Shown piece by piece: positions 20,228 to 31,567 of a DNA stretch of 64,000 nt. The stretch spans positions 264,074,897 to 264,138,896 of the forward strand of contig NC_090319.1 of assembly GCF_040869045.1 (NCBI RefSeq), read 5' to 3'. Both the position numbers and the translations under genes were made by a program. Under the pieces are notes generated by a model. That model was not told where the DNA came from, ran no database searches, and worked only from the letters and a program-made list of their open reading frames with translations. This DNA is from Eurosta solidaginis (taxonomy: Eukaryota > Arthropoda > Insecta > Diptera > Tephritidae). The first letter of the stretch is position 1, and the number at the start of each line of letters is the position of its first letter.

Positions 20228-22030
20228 CTGGATCACCTGGTCCACATTTTGGTCGATATCGCGAGAACACCTTCACATATACATCTAAGGGCCACTCGCT
20301 TTTAAACCCCTCATTAATACCTTTAATTTGATATCCATATCGTACAAACACATTCTAGAGTCACACCTGGCCCACCCTAATGGCGATATCTCGAAAAGGC
20401 GTCCACCTATAGACCTAATGCCCACTCCCTCTTAAAATGCTCAGTAACACCTTTCGTTTGATACCCATATCGTACAAACATTCTAGAGTCACCTCTGGCC
20501 CACCCTAATGGCGATATCTCGAAAAGGCGTCCACCTATAGACCTAATGTCCACTCCCTCTTAAAATGCTCAGTAACACCTTTCGTTTGATACCCATATCG
20601 TACAAACATTCTAGAGTCACCCCTGCCCCACCCTATTGGCGATGTCTCGAAAAGGCCTCCACCTATAGACCTAATGCCCACTCCCTCTTAAAATGCTCAG
20701 TAACACATTTCGTTTGATACCCATATCGTACAAACATTCTAGAGTCACCCCTGGCCCACCCTAATGGCGATATCTCGAAAAGGCGTCCACCTATAGACCT
20801 AATGCCGACTCCCTCTTAAAATGCTCAGTAACACCTTTCGTTTGATACCCATATCGTACAAACATTCTAGAGTCACCCCTGGCCCACCCTATTGGCGATG
20901 TCTCGAAAAGGCCTCCACCTATAGACCTAATGCCCACTCCCTCTTAAAATGCTCAGTAACACCTTTCGTTTGATACCCATATCGTACAAACATTCTAGAG
21001 TCACCCCTGGCCCACCCTATTGGCGATGTCTCGAAAAGGCCTCCACCTATAGACCTAATGCCCACTCCCTCTTAAAATGCTCATAACACATTTCGTTTGA
21101 TACCCATATCGTACAAACATTCTAGAGTCACCCTTGGTCCACCTTTATGGCGATATCTCGAAAAGGCGTCCACATATAGAACTAAGGATAACTCCTTTTA
21201 AAATACTCATTACCACCTTTTATTTGATACCCATATCGTACAAACACATTCTAGAGTCACCCCTGGCCCACCCTAATGGCGATATCTCGAAAAGGCGTCC
21301 ACCTATAGACCTAATGCCCACTCACTCTTAAAATGCTCAGTAACACCTTTCGTTTGATACCCATATCGTACAAACATTCTAGAGTCACCCTTGGTCCACC
21401 TTTATGGCGATATCTCGAAAAGGCGTCCACATATAGAACTAAGGATAACTCCTTTTAAAATACTCATTACCACCTTTCATTTGATACCCATATCGTACAA
21501 ACACATTCTAGAGTCACCCCTGGCCCACCCTAATGGCGATATCTCGAAAAGGCGTCCACCTATAGACCTAATGCCCACTCACTCTTAAAATGCTCAGTAA
21601 CACCTTTCGTTTGATACCCATATCGTACAAACATTATAGAGTCAGCCCTGGCCCACACTAATGGCGATATCTCGAAAAGACGTCCACCAATAGACCTAAT
21701 GCCCACTCCCTCTTAAAATGCTCAGTAACACCTTTCGTTTGATACCCATATCGTACAAACACATTCTAGAGTCACCCCTGGCCCACCCTAATGACGATAT
21801 CTCGAAAAGGCGTCCACTTATAGACCTAATGCCCACTCCCTCTTAAAATGCTCAGTAACACCTTTCGTTTGATACCCATATCGTACAAACAAATTCTAGA
21901 GTCAGCCCTGGTCCACCTTTATGGCGATATCCCTAAATGGCGTCCATCCATAGAACTATGGCCTACTCTCTCTTAAAATACTCTTTAATACCTTCCATTT
22001 GATACACATGTCATACAACCACATTCCAGG
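20228..22030 (+). repeat. minisatellite of about 128 bp, about 14 units
   Basis: CTAGAGTCA starts units at 20355, 20483, 20611, 20739, 20867, 20995, 21122, 21251, 21379, 21508, 21766 and 21896, with a variant at 21636 and a diverged first unit at 20228. The period is 127-130 bp. Each unit contains TGGCCCACCCTAATGGCGAT, ATCTCGAAAAGGCGTCCACC and TTTGATACCCATATCGTAC. Two alternating variants (with CACATATAGAACTAAGGATA) sit at 21122 and 21379, showing duplication of a dimer. Confidence 0.93.
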
Positions 22031-22141
22031 GTTCCCTAGGTTCATTTTCCTACATGGTGGTTTTCCTTATTTTGTCTCCATAGCTCTCAACTGAGTATGT
22101 AATGTTCGGTTGCACCCGAACTTAGCCTTCCCTACTTGTTT

Positions 22142-24464
22142 AAAATCAAGTTAATAGATTAAATGTGAGCAGCAAGTTAAGCAAACATTTTAAAATATGT
22201 AAATAATGCAATATACCAGTCGTCTAAAAAAATGTTTGAAAAACACTATTGAGCAAATGATTTAAGTAATCGAAGAGCGATTGAACAGGTGATCGAGGCT
22301 GTTTACTATTGTGAACGTTTTTATCAAACATTCGCCACTTGTATAAATTCACAATGTTCAGAAATATATTCTAGTAACCGTCGCCGTGTGGAAATTTTGT
22401 CTACTTTTCACTAATAGCAATAAAAAAAATGAATAAAGCAAGGAAGATGTCTCGCTAATCAAGAACAGAAAAAGGTTTAAGTTGTCTTATTGTTCTCCAT
22501 ACAAGATGTAAATCATCAACTTTTAGATTTTTATTTCTTGCCATCTATGGACCATATGAATGATCAACAAACATAATTAGAATGAGAGAGCAAAGTTTGA
22601 AATAATATTTTATAGAGCTGATTCTGGTATTATGGAAAAAATTTTTCCAATCATTTCTTTTGACGATTTACTTATCAAATTTAGTAAAAACTTTTATTAA
22701 AAAGAAGTATTATGCTACAAATTATTTAAAGCAGTATATGAATTATTTTTATTGTAATCTATACCGCCCAGGAATTTTCTTAGCAAAAGCTTAGATTATG
22801 TTAAACTGTAAGTATGTTTTTTTTTTGTTACTTCAGCAGAATAACGATTTTAATTGCTCGAAAAACAAATTTAAATAAACATAATAAAAAGTTCTTAAAT
22901 TGTGAGATTATTTATAAACCTACACTGGTATGCATATAGGTAAGTAGATAAATATATTTTACTACGAAAAACTTTTCACTTCAGCGCTAAGTCCGGCATA
23001 AAAGAAGAGCTAATGCATATGAGAGTGCGTCAGTATGTGTTGAATAACATAAATTTCATTTTAATATACTCCCGCTAGGTAATTTATGCTTGTTGACTAT
23101 TTTCTGGTCATACTATGCCAATAAACGAATAATTACAACAACAACAACAACAACAATAATAATGACAATAGCAATAAATGCATAAATATAAAATGACATT
23201 TAGAAAATTGCGTATACGAGTTAAACTTTTCATTTTACATACATTCATATAGACACTTGCTTGTAATACATAAAAACACTTGCAAACATATCGCTCAAAT
23301 AGATCAGTAGGAAACTAAGTCAAAAATCTGAAATTTTGAAGTTATGCATACTATCGGATTCCCCAATTCAATGCCTATCGATCTGCATACTCTACTAAAT
23401 ATTAGTTCCACTACTCACCCAGTGGGAGGTTGGTAAGAACTAACATTTGTATTGCCACATATGGGGAAGTCAATCGTTTTTGCTTCTCCTGAACATTGTA
23501 ATAGTTGTTGTTGTATAAGTTTTTCGCATATTTTCAATCGGCGGTGAAAGATAACAAACTTCGGTGGCATTCTATAAAGGATATTTGATACAAATAGTTT
23601 CTAAAGAATTAATGACGCTGGTAGCATCAACAAATCATGTTTTACTTCTTAAATTAACATATACTTGGTAAAATTGCTCGCATTATGGGTAAACCAACCG
23701 AGTTTTTGTCAAGAATTTGTTTAACTTTTTCACCTGAAGAGAAACTCCAAGTCTTAAGTTAACAGTATTCTGTAAAAATTGCAAATACCCCATTGGTAAT
23801 TTTAACAGCAAACAACTGTCAATATTATGCGAATACATCAGCTAATTTTAAAGAGTAACTTACGCTTACTACTTTATGCTTATGAGAATTCTCTGTCGTT
23901 TCAATAGGGGCTGTAATGTTATTTTAACATTGCCGGGAGTCTGTTTTTTAATAGTTTTCATTGGTATTCTAAGGGTAAAGGTAATCATTTTTAAATTAAC
24001 AGAGCTATGGCTTACGTATGATCAATATCTGTTTTCTGAATTTGAATGTTGAAACGTTCAATTCAGAATCAAAAGTAGTTGATTCAGCAGCTAATTGCAA
24101 ATTTCGGTTGTGATTTTACCAACTTTTTTTTTTGCAGGGTTGTTTTAGCAAACACACAAAAAAATCTATATTTTTGGAAATTTTGTCTATAAAGTAAAAT
24201 TTGTGTGATTATCTAAAAATCACTTATGCGTTATTGCCAAAAATGATAACCGACAATAAAAGCCCGCTGCAGTTTTATAAGCAAATACATACACGCATAA
24301 GTCAGTGTGTGCTTAAGGTGCTTCGTCGCCCAATATCCGAACTAAATTTATTAACAAGCGAACAAAGAAAATGCATTTCGCTCAAACCCGTCTAGAGGAA
24401 AATTGTTTATGGGTACGTATGTGTGTTACGTATGTGAATGTACATATAAAAATTAAATAAATGA
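22142..24464. other. hth intron, unique-looking; no gene seen
   Basis: The only features noticed are a (CAA)n run near 23137-23157 and a segment at about 23930-24140 that resembles 60960-61200 (GTTGATTCAGCAGCTA against ATTGATTCAACAGCTA, and TTTTCATTG). The latter is probably another copy of that MITE-like repeat. The frame at 24201-24395 has no recognised features. Confidence 0.5.
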
Positions 24465-24802
24465 CAGGCGCGATAAACTCCGAAAAGATTTAAGGCCAAG
24501 CTTCTCTTCCAATTTGCGTCGTGCTCCTTTTAATTTTTCCTACAAATTTGCGGGACAGGACCTACTTGTTTTATGCCGACTCCGAACGGCATCTACAAGA
24601 CAGATGAGTTTTCACTGAGAGCTTTTCATGGCAGAAATACACTCGGAGTGCTTGCCAAACACTGCCGAGGGGCGACCCCGCTTATACAAATTTTCTTCCA
24701 AACTTGTTTCTAAAATTTGTATGTTGCTTTGCCCGGGGCGTGAACCCAGGTTATTCGGTGTGGTAGGCGGAGCATGCTACCATCACAACACGGCGGCCGC
24801 CG
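24465..24802 (-). mobile_element. tRNA-derived SINE, copy 1
   Basis: On the minus strand the head (24802 down to about 24731) reads GCGGCCGCCGTGTTGTGATG, GTAGCATGCTCCGCCTACC and ACCTGGGTTCACGCCCCGGG. It carries box A-like (TGGTAGC region) and box B-like (GGTTCANNCC) RNA polymerase III promoter elements. The body follows (GCCCCTCGGCAGTG, TGCCATGAAAAGCTCTCA, GGAGCACGACGCAAATTGG). The same head and body recur at 43485-43735. SINEs of this type are transcribed by Pol III and mobilised by LINE proteins. The frame at 24628-24825 is a shadow. Confidence 0.8.
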
Positions 24803-25395
24803 AGCTTACATATATTAACTTTTAATATTAGATATTTGCATAGCTACTTGTTGGAAACCCTGTTCTCTATTTATTTAAAAACATACATACAAATATGCTA
24901 TAACTGAATTCCATTTACACTCACACACACATTCTTAGGAATTTTTCAGACCAAGAGAAGGTAGAGTGGAAGGCATAACATATTGCTATATCTTAAGGAC
25001 TCACAGGACAAGGCGAACTGAGGGATGCAAGCAGGTTTACCAATGCCAGCATATGAGCTCATAGCACGGTGTTTTCTCCTTTGTTTACCTGCTAACTTTA
25101 GCTGACATGGAAAGAAGTATGCATGTGTTTCTATGAGTTTCAAAAATTTCAATTTGAACGTATTTTACATAAATTGTAATATCATTGCTTTTACGTACAT
25201 ATGTACATATATTCTTTGCAGGAACAACTAGCACTATAACATTAACAACAAAACAAGCAGCAAATAAATTGAAATATATTAGAAGGTTGCAGAAAAACTA
25301 TAGGCTTTTCCCATTCTACTTTAACACTTAGCAAATTTTCCTCTAAAGTTTGAGCATGAGCATTGGTTTATCGATGCCTGTATTACCCTAACCCA
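24803..25395. other. hth intron, no gene seen
   Basis: AT-rich DNA with short TATG/CATA repeats. A frame on the minus strand (24946-25152) shows no recognisable protein. Confidence 0.4.
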
Positions 25396-25965
25396 ATTTT
25401 TTAATTAGCGTCCAACGTGGGGCGCCGAATAATTTTGTTTATAACTACTTAACCAGCTCGGTAGTAGTAAAAAATGGCATAATCGAATATTGAATGATAT
25501 AAAACACTGAGTCTGGATATATGTACTTTCGGCATTTTAGAACATTGAACGCTCAACATAAAAAAAACTATTTTCAAGTGCGTAAAAATAAAAGTAAGTT
25601 TAAAATTTTTTCATGAAAATCCAGAAAATAATAATTGCGACAAATGGCGCAAACAATTTTTTTCAACTTTGAATTGAAGTTTTGTTTTTGATTGTGGTCA
25701 GTAGTCCTTCCCATATTTTTTTTTTAATATAAAATTAACGGCAATACTCAATTTAAAAATATGGAAAGCAGGGTTAGGAGTTTTTAATTATAAATATGTT
25801 AGTTATTTGAACAAAAACCAGGGGAAAATGTTGTTTTAATAAAAATATTATACAGTTCAAAAACATTTTGACATAGTCCACATTTTAAAAGGGCGCCTCA
25901 TGTGGGGCGCCGTATAATTTTGTTTAAAATTACATATCCAGTGCGCTACTAGTCTAAGTTCTCAG
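25396..25965. repeat. pair of GGCGCC-containing repeats about 485 bp apart
   Basis: GTGGGGCGCCGAATAATTTT at about 25419 and GTGGGGCGCCGTATAATTTT at about 25902 lie in matching contexts (…TTTGTTTATAACTACTTAAC… and …TTTGTTTAAAATTACATATC…, then GCTCGGTAGTAGT and GCGCTACTAGT). They are direct repeats of roughly 75 bp, possibly remnants of one LTR or 5' leader (CAACGTGGGGCGCC resembles a retroelement primer-site region). The class is unknown. Confidence 0.5.
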
Positions 25966-27271
25966 CGCTCTTAACACATTCTATTTTTTTGCCACACTCT
26001 AATATGCAAACATACAAATATGTATAATAAAATTTTGAATATCTGAAAATTCCTTTCAATACTTGCTTAGTTTCTTGTATTCTATTATTGTTTTGTAATG
26101 TCCTTTCACTTACGTTACCCGCACTCCTTGTCGTATACTCAACCTATGCTGTCACTGCAGTTATTTAGTGATAAAGGCGTATTTCTTGCATAAGAAAACG
26201 GTAAATTTCATGCAACAAATGACAATTTCGACATGTACGACAGATACTAAACAGCAAAAGGCAGAAGAAGAACAACAACAACAAAAAATAAAATGCAATT
26301 CTATAAATGTATCTGTGAGGTGAATTATTCATAGACCAGTAGACGGTTTTGAACAGTGATCACCAAAATTAATACTGCGACTGTGTTGGTATGAGTAGCG
26401 CCGTGGCTGTTTTGGCAAAAGGTCTGTGATCGTTGTACTAATTACTTAATCTTTGATTAACGAGCAACGAAGTAAGACGAATTCACGCGTTGTTTGCTAA
26501 CAATGAATACAAGATAACTTTTTCGCATCATGACTCTTTAAAGCAGTAGGGCAAATCACGTTTTTGTATACATTTTTTTAAAAAAATATGCATGCTAGCA
26601 CTATTGGGTATAAAAAAAAGAAGTAATGCATACATATCCTTCCAAATAATTCTGCACCGAACAAATGCAATAAATGTGCGCAAGTTGTGGCAATCAAAAA
26701 TGGGTTTGGCCACACTGTCATCGTCTTGCTTGCTGCTAGTCAAAGTTCAGCAAGCAGCTCACCACATTCACTCTGCACCGCACTGCATAACATGTTTCTA
26801 ATATGTATATATGCTTACAACTGCCAATAGAAAATTGCATTTTACGCTTCGCTATGACATGTTCTACGAGCGCAACAACAACAACTACAATTCTACTAAC
26901 TACTTACTTGGTATATGAAAACGTATTCGATTATTGACAGTATATGCACATACATACAAGCATACATATGTAGATACAACTAGACTTAGAAAATGTTAGC
27001 ATAGCGACAGGTAGTTACATATTACTATTTCTAAATAGGTGCGCCTTTGCATATGCAATATAAAATATTTAGAAATATACACTAAAATACAAACACACAA
27101 GTTTGGCAATACATATGCAGCTACCCAGTTATGTTTTTGAAACACCAGATTTTTATCTTGAAAGATCATTTGAGTGTATGATTTATGATTTAGTTAGGGT
27201 ACTGCTACACACAAAAGCAGTAAGTCGAATACTCTTCACTTATGATGCACTTAGCTGTCAAATTTGAATTC
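25966..27271. other. hth intron with one dispersed repeat copy (26338-26500)
   Basis: The segment containing CTGCGACTGTGTTGGTATGA and TTGATTAACGAGCAACGAAG is shared, diverged, with 53945-54065 and 60243-60345. The rest is AT-rich with simple repeats. Overlapping frames near 26530-26800 on both strands show no family. Confidence 0.5.
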
Positions 27272-27274
27272 TTA

Positions 27275-27672
27275 AGGGTCAGTTATACTTACATAGCATA
27301 GCAGGGCACAGCAACATTGCTCTCACAAACAATGCCTGTTCAATGGGGTTTACCTGTACTTGATTAGACTACGCAGTGCATTGCATGGAAATCTGTTGAA
27401 TTTTGATTTCCATGTATGCGCTATGCGCGCGACTCTCACTCTTCGTGCTGTTAACATTGTTATTACAAAGAGTGGAAAAATTAGCATCACTCTCAGAGTC
27501 AAACATATTGTTTGCTTGCATTTGTGTAGCTTTTACATACTAACTTTATTCGTGTGTGAGTTTTCCCTTGTCAGCCATAGTTTATGAACGCTACGTAGAG
27601 TACAATCAGCTCTATGTTTGACATGCCATGTACTGTTTTGCCATGCAATGCGCTGTAAGTATAATTAGACCT
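27275..27672. mobile_element. 398-bp MITE, PIF/Harbinger-like (TTA target site)
   Basis: Left end AGGGTCAGTTATACTTACA and right end, reverse complemented, AGGTCTAATTATACTTACA are imperfect inverted repeats, extending into GCATAGCAGGGCA/GCATTGCATGGCA. TTA lies outside both ends (27272-27274 and 27673-27675), the PIF/Harbinger target preference. No coding capacity; the frame at 27360-27587 is incidental. Confidence 0.6.
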
Positions 27673-27689
27673 TTACTCCGAATTTGTAT

Positions 27690-28013
27690 TTAGATAGGCT
27701 TTCGTACACTCGATTCAGAAGTGATTTGAGTATATCCTAAGTCATGGAAAAAGTTCTCAAAATGTTGATTGGACATCCTATATAAACAGTTTTTTGCATA
27801 TATCAAATGCAATTGATGTATTATTGCTTCCAATTTGTCCTTAGCTGTCCTGTGGCACGCCTCTATGACGCTTGGCTCAAGCAAGTTGCCATTTGGCATA
27901 CGAATATAATAAATATCGATGCTGTTTTGTATTTCCATTTCGTTTTCGCCCTTAAACTTTGGTAGTTGAGTAAAGGGAGTGAATGAAGATTTTGGATAAA
28001 GCTTTATTATTGG
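27690..28013 (-). CDS. unrecognised 107-codon open frame
   Basis: On the minus strand the frame runs from after a TAG at 28014-28016 to a TAA at 27690-27692; the first Met is at 27938. It reads FTQLPKFKGENEMEIQNSID, MPNGNLLEPSVIEACHRT and AKDKLEAIIHQLHLIYAKN. The composition looks protein-like and the upstream CTCTTAG could be a splice acceptor, so an exon or a domesticated remnant is possible. No family is recognised and chance is not excluded. It lies 15 bp beyond the Harbinger-like MITE. Confidence 0.3.
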   Translation of the reverse strand, partial: PIIKLYPKSSFTPFTQLPKFKGENEMEIQNSIDIYYIRMPNGNLLEPSVIEACHRTAKDKLEAIIHQLHLIYAKNCLYRMSNQHFENFFHDLGYTQITSESSVRKPI

Positions 28014-29780
28014 CTAAGAGCAAAGTGCTTGCGTAAGCAAATTTGTTCATATAAGCTCAAATATTAAAAGCTATACCTCTGGTCTAGCGGGTAAATAAAT
28101 GTATTATTGAAGTTTATCCTAAATGAGTTTGTGAAGGAAGAAAAGTATTGATTATATAAAGCAAGAATGAACTGTTATTAGATTTAGTTATGACAAATTG
28201 GGTAAAAGATAATCAGAAATTATTATTACTCTGAGCAACTTAAGGTCTGTAAAATATTCAAGTTTCGAAACATCTTTACACACGTTATAGGAAAATACAG
28301 AATGTAGGCGGAAGGTAGGTGTAGGTGTAAGGAAGTGGTATATGAAGGAATAGATATGGAATGTAAGTGTAGGCGTAGTCCAAGCAGAGAGGTCCTACGA
28401 ACTCTTACTGGTTACTATACTGCACACTATAGTCTACGATATCAGCTAAGTAATTTAAATCTATCCAACATACAAATTTGTCGCTTTTTTGAGCTGGATG
28501 GTGAAAAGCCGGTTGACATTCTCTGCAAATGCGTCGCTCTGGCAAGGCAAGAGCTCTCATCTAGGTGGCGTGAGTCTTAATGTCTTCGTAATATAGAGTA
28601 CAAAGCCTTGAGAGATATTTAAATTTATGTATATTGAAACGATTCGGATAGCACTTGTCAAATTTTGTTTGAGGAAACCCCGGTTTCGGCGTTATGTCAT
28701 CTTCAGTGCTATTTTTCGTTCGTTTGATAGCATTTAAAGCAAGAAAAATTGGCACATATTCGGTTAGGTGTTCCATTTATGAATAGTTGAGCATGCATTT
28801 TATTTTTATTGCCTTTATATATTAAGAGGTAAGTTGAAAATTTTCCGCTCCCCTTGCGGCCAAACTATTATTCTATGGTCTACTGAGGGAGCAGAGCAGG
28901 ACATTAAAAATTAAACCTCTGCAAATAACAAACACGTACTTAAACCATGAGAATATCTACACTCATACTGCGAGCGCTACGTAAGTTTGGTGTTGTTGTG
29001 TTGAGGAAACCCACAGGCCTCATGCAAACGTACTCAGTTTTGATCTCGCGAATGGACGAAGAGTGTAATTATAATTATATTCTTCGAAGTATAGCGGGAG
29101 AATCAGCAAATATAAGTAAATGTGTAATTTTATTTACTGTTATACAAAGTGTTTACAAAAACAAAAAAAAAACAAAAAATTTAATTTGGAGTATTTATTC
29201 GTTTTGTTGGTTGCAACAATTTTGTACTACTTTGTTAGTAAAAAATAATAATAGAAAACAAGATAAAATAAAATAGAATGAAATAAAATAAAAGGAAAGG
29301 ACAGTAAAAGGAAAGAAAACAAAGAGAATTAAAGAAAGGAAATCAAGTAAAGTGACGTCTGTGGTGTTTGAATTTCAACCACTGGGCGAACTCTAGTTCA
29401 TGTTAAAAAAGCATCTGTGCTATTTAGCTATACGAACACACATACATACGAGCTGAGTTGCTAAAATAAAATAGTAGTAGACATGTATCACATTTTTTCT
29501 TTCCCTTCCATCCAATTAAAATGCATAAAGACATTTATTGTTAGTATCAACGTCTGCACGGCTGCCTTGCGGAAGGGAAGCCATTTTGTAACGGAAATGA
29601 ATTTTTGGCTTACGAAAAACACATTTAGCTAATTTTATACACATTTGATCTTCGTGTTAAGCAAGAACATATAAACGGATATACACTCAAGAAAACATTT
29701 TCAAAACGGGAAAAATAGATTGGCAAGCTCACGAGTACAGCACTTTGCCACATTTCGCGATGTGCAGGGTAAACCGGGCA
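28014..29780. other. hth intron, mostly unassigned
   Basis: 28561-28776 (minus) contains ACTGAAGATGACATAACGCC, the type of tail seen at the 3' ends of some retroelements. 29240-29350 is an AAAATAAAATAGAA/AAAGGAAAG low-complexity stretch. Frames at 28335-28580 and 28947-29276 carry no recognised domain. Confidence 0.4.
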
Positions 29781-29890
29781 GGTGATAGACGCAGAAAAAC
29801 GGACCTTGTTCTGTTCGCAAGAAAAAACAAAAATTTTGGCATGATAATCAACACCGAATTTCAGCTGAAACGGAACTTTGAGGGAGATCA
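29780..29890 (+). pseudogene. LINE reverse transcriptase fragment (KTDLVLF motif)
   Basis: The plus strand reads RRKTDLVLFARKNKNFGMI, matching the 'NPxKTELVLFTRRTKIP' segment that follows the palm domain of I/R1-type LINE reverse transcriptases. Frame is lost on both sides. It may be a detached piece of the LINE at 31496-33245. Confidence 0.5.
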
Positions 29891-31495
29891 AAGGAAACTC
29901 CGTTAGCATACTTCACCTGCAAAACGGCTTTCGGGAGGAAGTACAGATTGTCATTGCGTATTTTGGAGCTCATGGCAGGTTGAAGGCGCAAGACAAAGAG
30001 AGCAACCAACATAGCTCGGGAAAGGTCCAAACGCTAGCACGCCTGGGTATGTCAGGCGCGGTGATCAGCGCATATCTGGAAGTCTACAAGTGTTTTTGCA
30101 ACATAACGGACTCTACGACTAAGATAATCCAACATGTGGAAATAAACTGAATAGGGCGACGTGACGATATTAGATTATATGAGAGGGCGATAATTAAACT
30201 GACCTGGTCCGACACCGACCACATCACGACGGGTTTTGACTTCTAGATGCATAACATAAGATAAATATAAAGAGAACTTGAGCTGGAATGCACCTCATAG
30301 CATGTGAAGGTAAATCAATATTACCAACTCCGTGACTCTAGTAGTGGCTTCCAGGCGGGCATTTGCGCCATAGGGAGAGCAACCAGATTGCTCAAGCATA
30401 GTACGATCCCTGACATCTTATAACGAGCTTGGTCGACAGCCTTTTGAATGCATTTTAAGCCAACGTGATAAAGTTGGATATTGTGGGGAGGTGTCAAGCA
30501 TCGCTGGTGTCCACACGGCACCTAAATGCCTCCATTAAATTATCAAATACCTCAACCTTCGAGTCTCACTAACCCAAATATAATACAAGAAATCACTCTC
30601 TTACCATTCTACTAGACGTCAGCAAATTTTAATTAGCACTACAATTCTAACTAATTTGTAAGTCATCAATAACTCACAATGCTCACTGCGTTGGCAAATG
30701 TTGCCTATGCACCCGTTACCTTTTCACCTGTCATGTAATTCCATTAAGCAAGTATGATGGTTAACAAAAGTGAAGAGGGGACGACGACGATAACGCGAAA
30801 GCTTGCTGCTGAGATGAAGTTGTAGGGCGGTATACAAAATTCAATTTACGCTTTTGTAGAGACGAAGTAGTCAACGCTTTGCACCGCCCGCCATATCGCG
30901 CGCCTCCTTACACAAATTGCAATGTTGACACTAATTACGCGCTGTGGCATGCAACACTTACATAAATATATACTTGCAAACACAACTGCACAAGTATGTA
31001 CCATATATATATTTTAGTAAATTTGCATGACTGCTGCTATGAGTATGAGTCAAGAAATATGAGTATGTTGGCGTTGGTGAATGCTCACTGGTGCGCGCTC
31101 ACTACTACAGGACAAAAGTTGGCGCGTAGGACGTGCGTTTTGGTTACGTCCATAAAGAAAATAAAAGCACAAAGTCCATTCGGAATATTAATTTGCCATA
31201 TACCAAATAATTAATTACTGTCACGCCCTAACGGGAAAGCGCGCTTTTTAAAAACAAATTGAAATGAGTTTTGAGAAAAACCTATACAAAGTAGAGCAGG
31301 ACTTTAGTGAACTAGCATTGTGATACTTGGTCAATACAATGAAGTGTTTTAACTGAAATATCGAGCAAAAACATTACGTACTAGGGAAAGACGATTTTTT
31401 GCATTGCGCTGCTGGACACCAAATAGGGAACAGAACCTTACAGCAAACTACTACCTTATTCTCATACATTTAAGGTCTTGAGACAACAAAATTTA
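29891..31495. other. hth intron, mostly unassigned
   Basis: GC content rises around 29900-30540 and 30770-30920. Frames at 29878-30150 (plus) and 30321-30521 (minus) look partly protein-like but no family is recognised; they may be decayed LINE sequence. No RNA gene was seen. Confidence 0.4.
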
Positions 31496-31567
31496 AGGGT
31501 GATCTTCATACTATAGTCGGGAAGAAAGGAACACGAGCTCCCTAACGTTTTCAGGGCAATAAGTGTT

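Larger units (their letters stand above)
18891..22141 (+). mobile_element. Helentron/DINE-like non-autonomous element with microsatellite and minisatellite core
   Basis: Subterminal inverted repeats ATACTCAGTTGAG (18891-18903) and CTCAACTGAGTAT (22086-22098) bracket the element. A (GTCC)n microsatellite follows the left block (19032-19069). A central minisatellite of about 128 bp occupies 20228-22030. A 6-bp-stem hairpin, GTTCGG-TTGCAC-CCGAAC, lies just before the right end CTTAGCCTTCCCTACTTGTT. This order (subterminal repeat, GTCY microsatellite, tandem core, 3' hairpin) is the plan of DINE-1/HINE elements, which are mobilised by Helentron rolling-circle proteins. Blocks around 19150-19480 and 19800-20060 (CCACGCCCACTTT, GGGCGTGGC) recur internally. 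No coding sequence. Exact ends are inferred; the class is likely, not proven. Confidence 0.65.

Noticed and set aside
21134..21588. Two identical 65-codon plus-strand frames
   Set aside because: They are products of duplicated units of the 128-bp minisatellite.
29878..30150. 90-codon plus frame as a host gene
   Set aside because: It overlaps two minus-strand frames and follows a LINE RT motif; more likely decayed LINE sequence.
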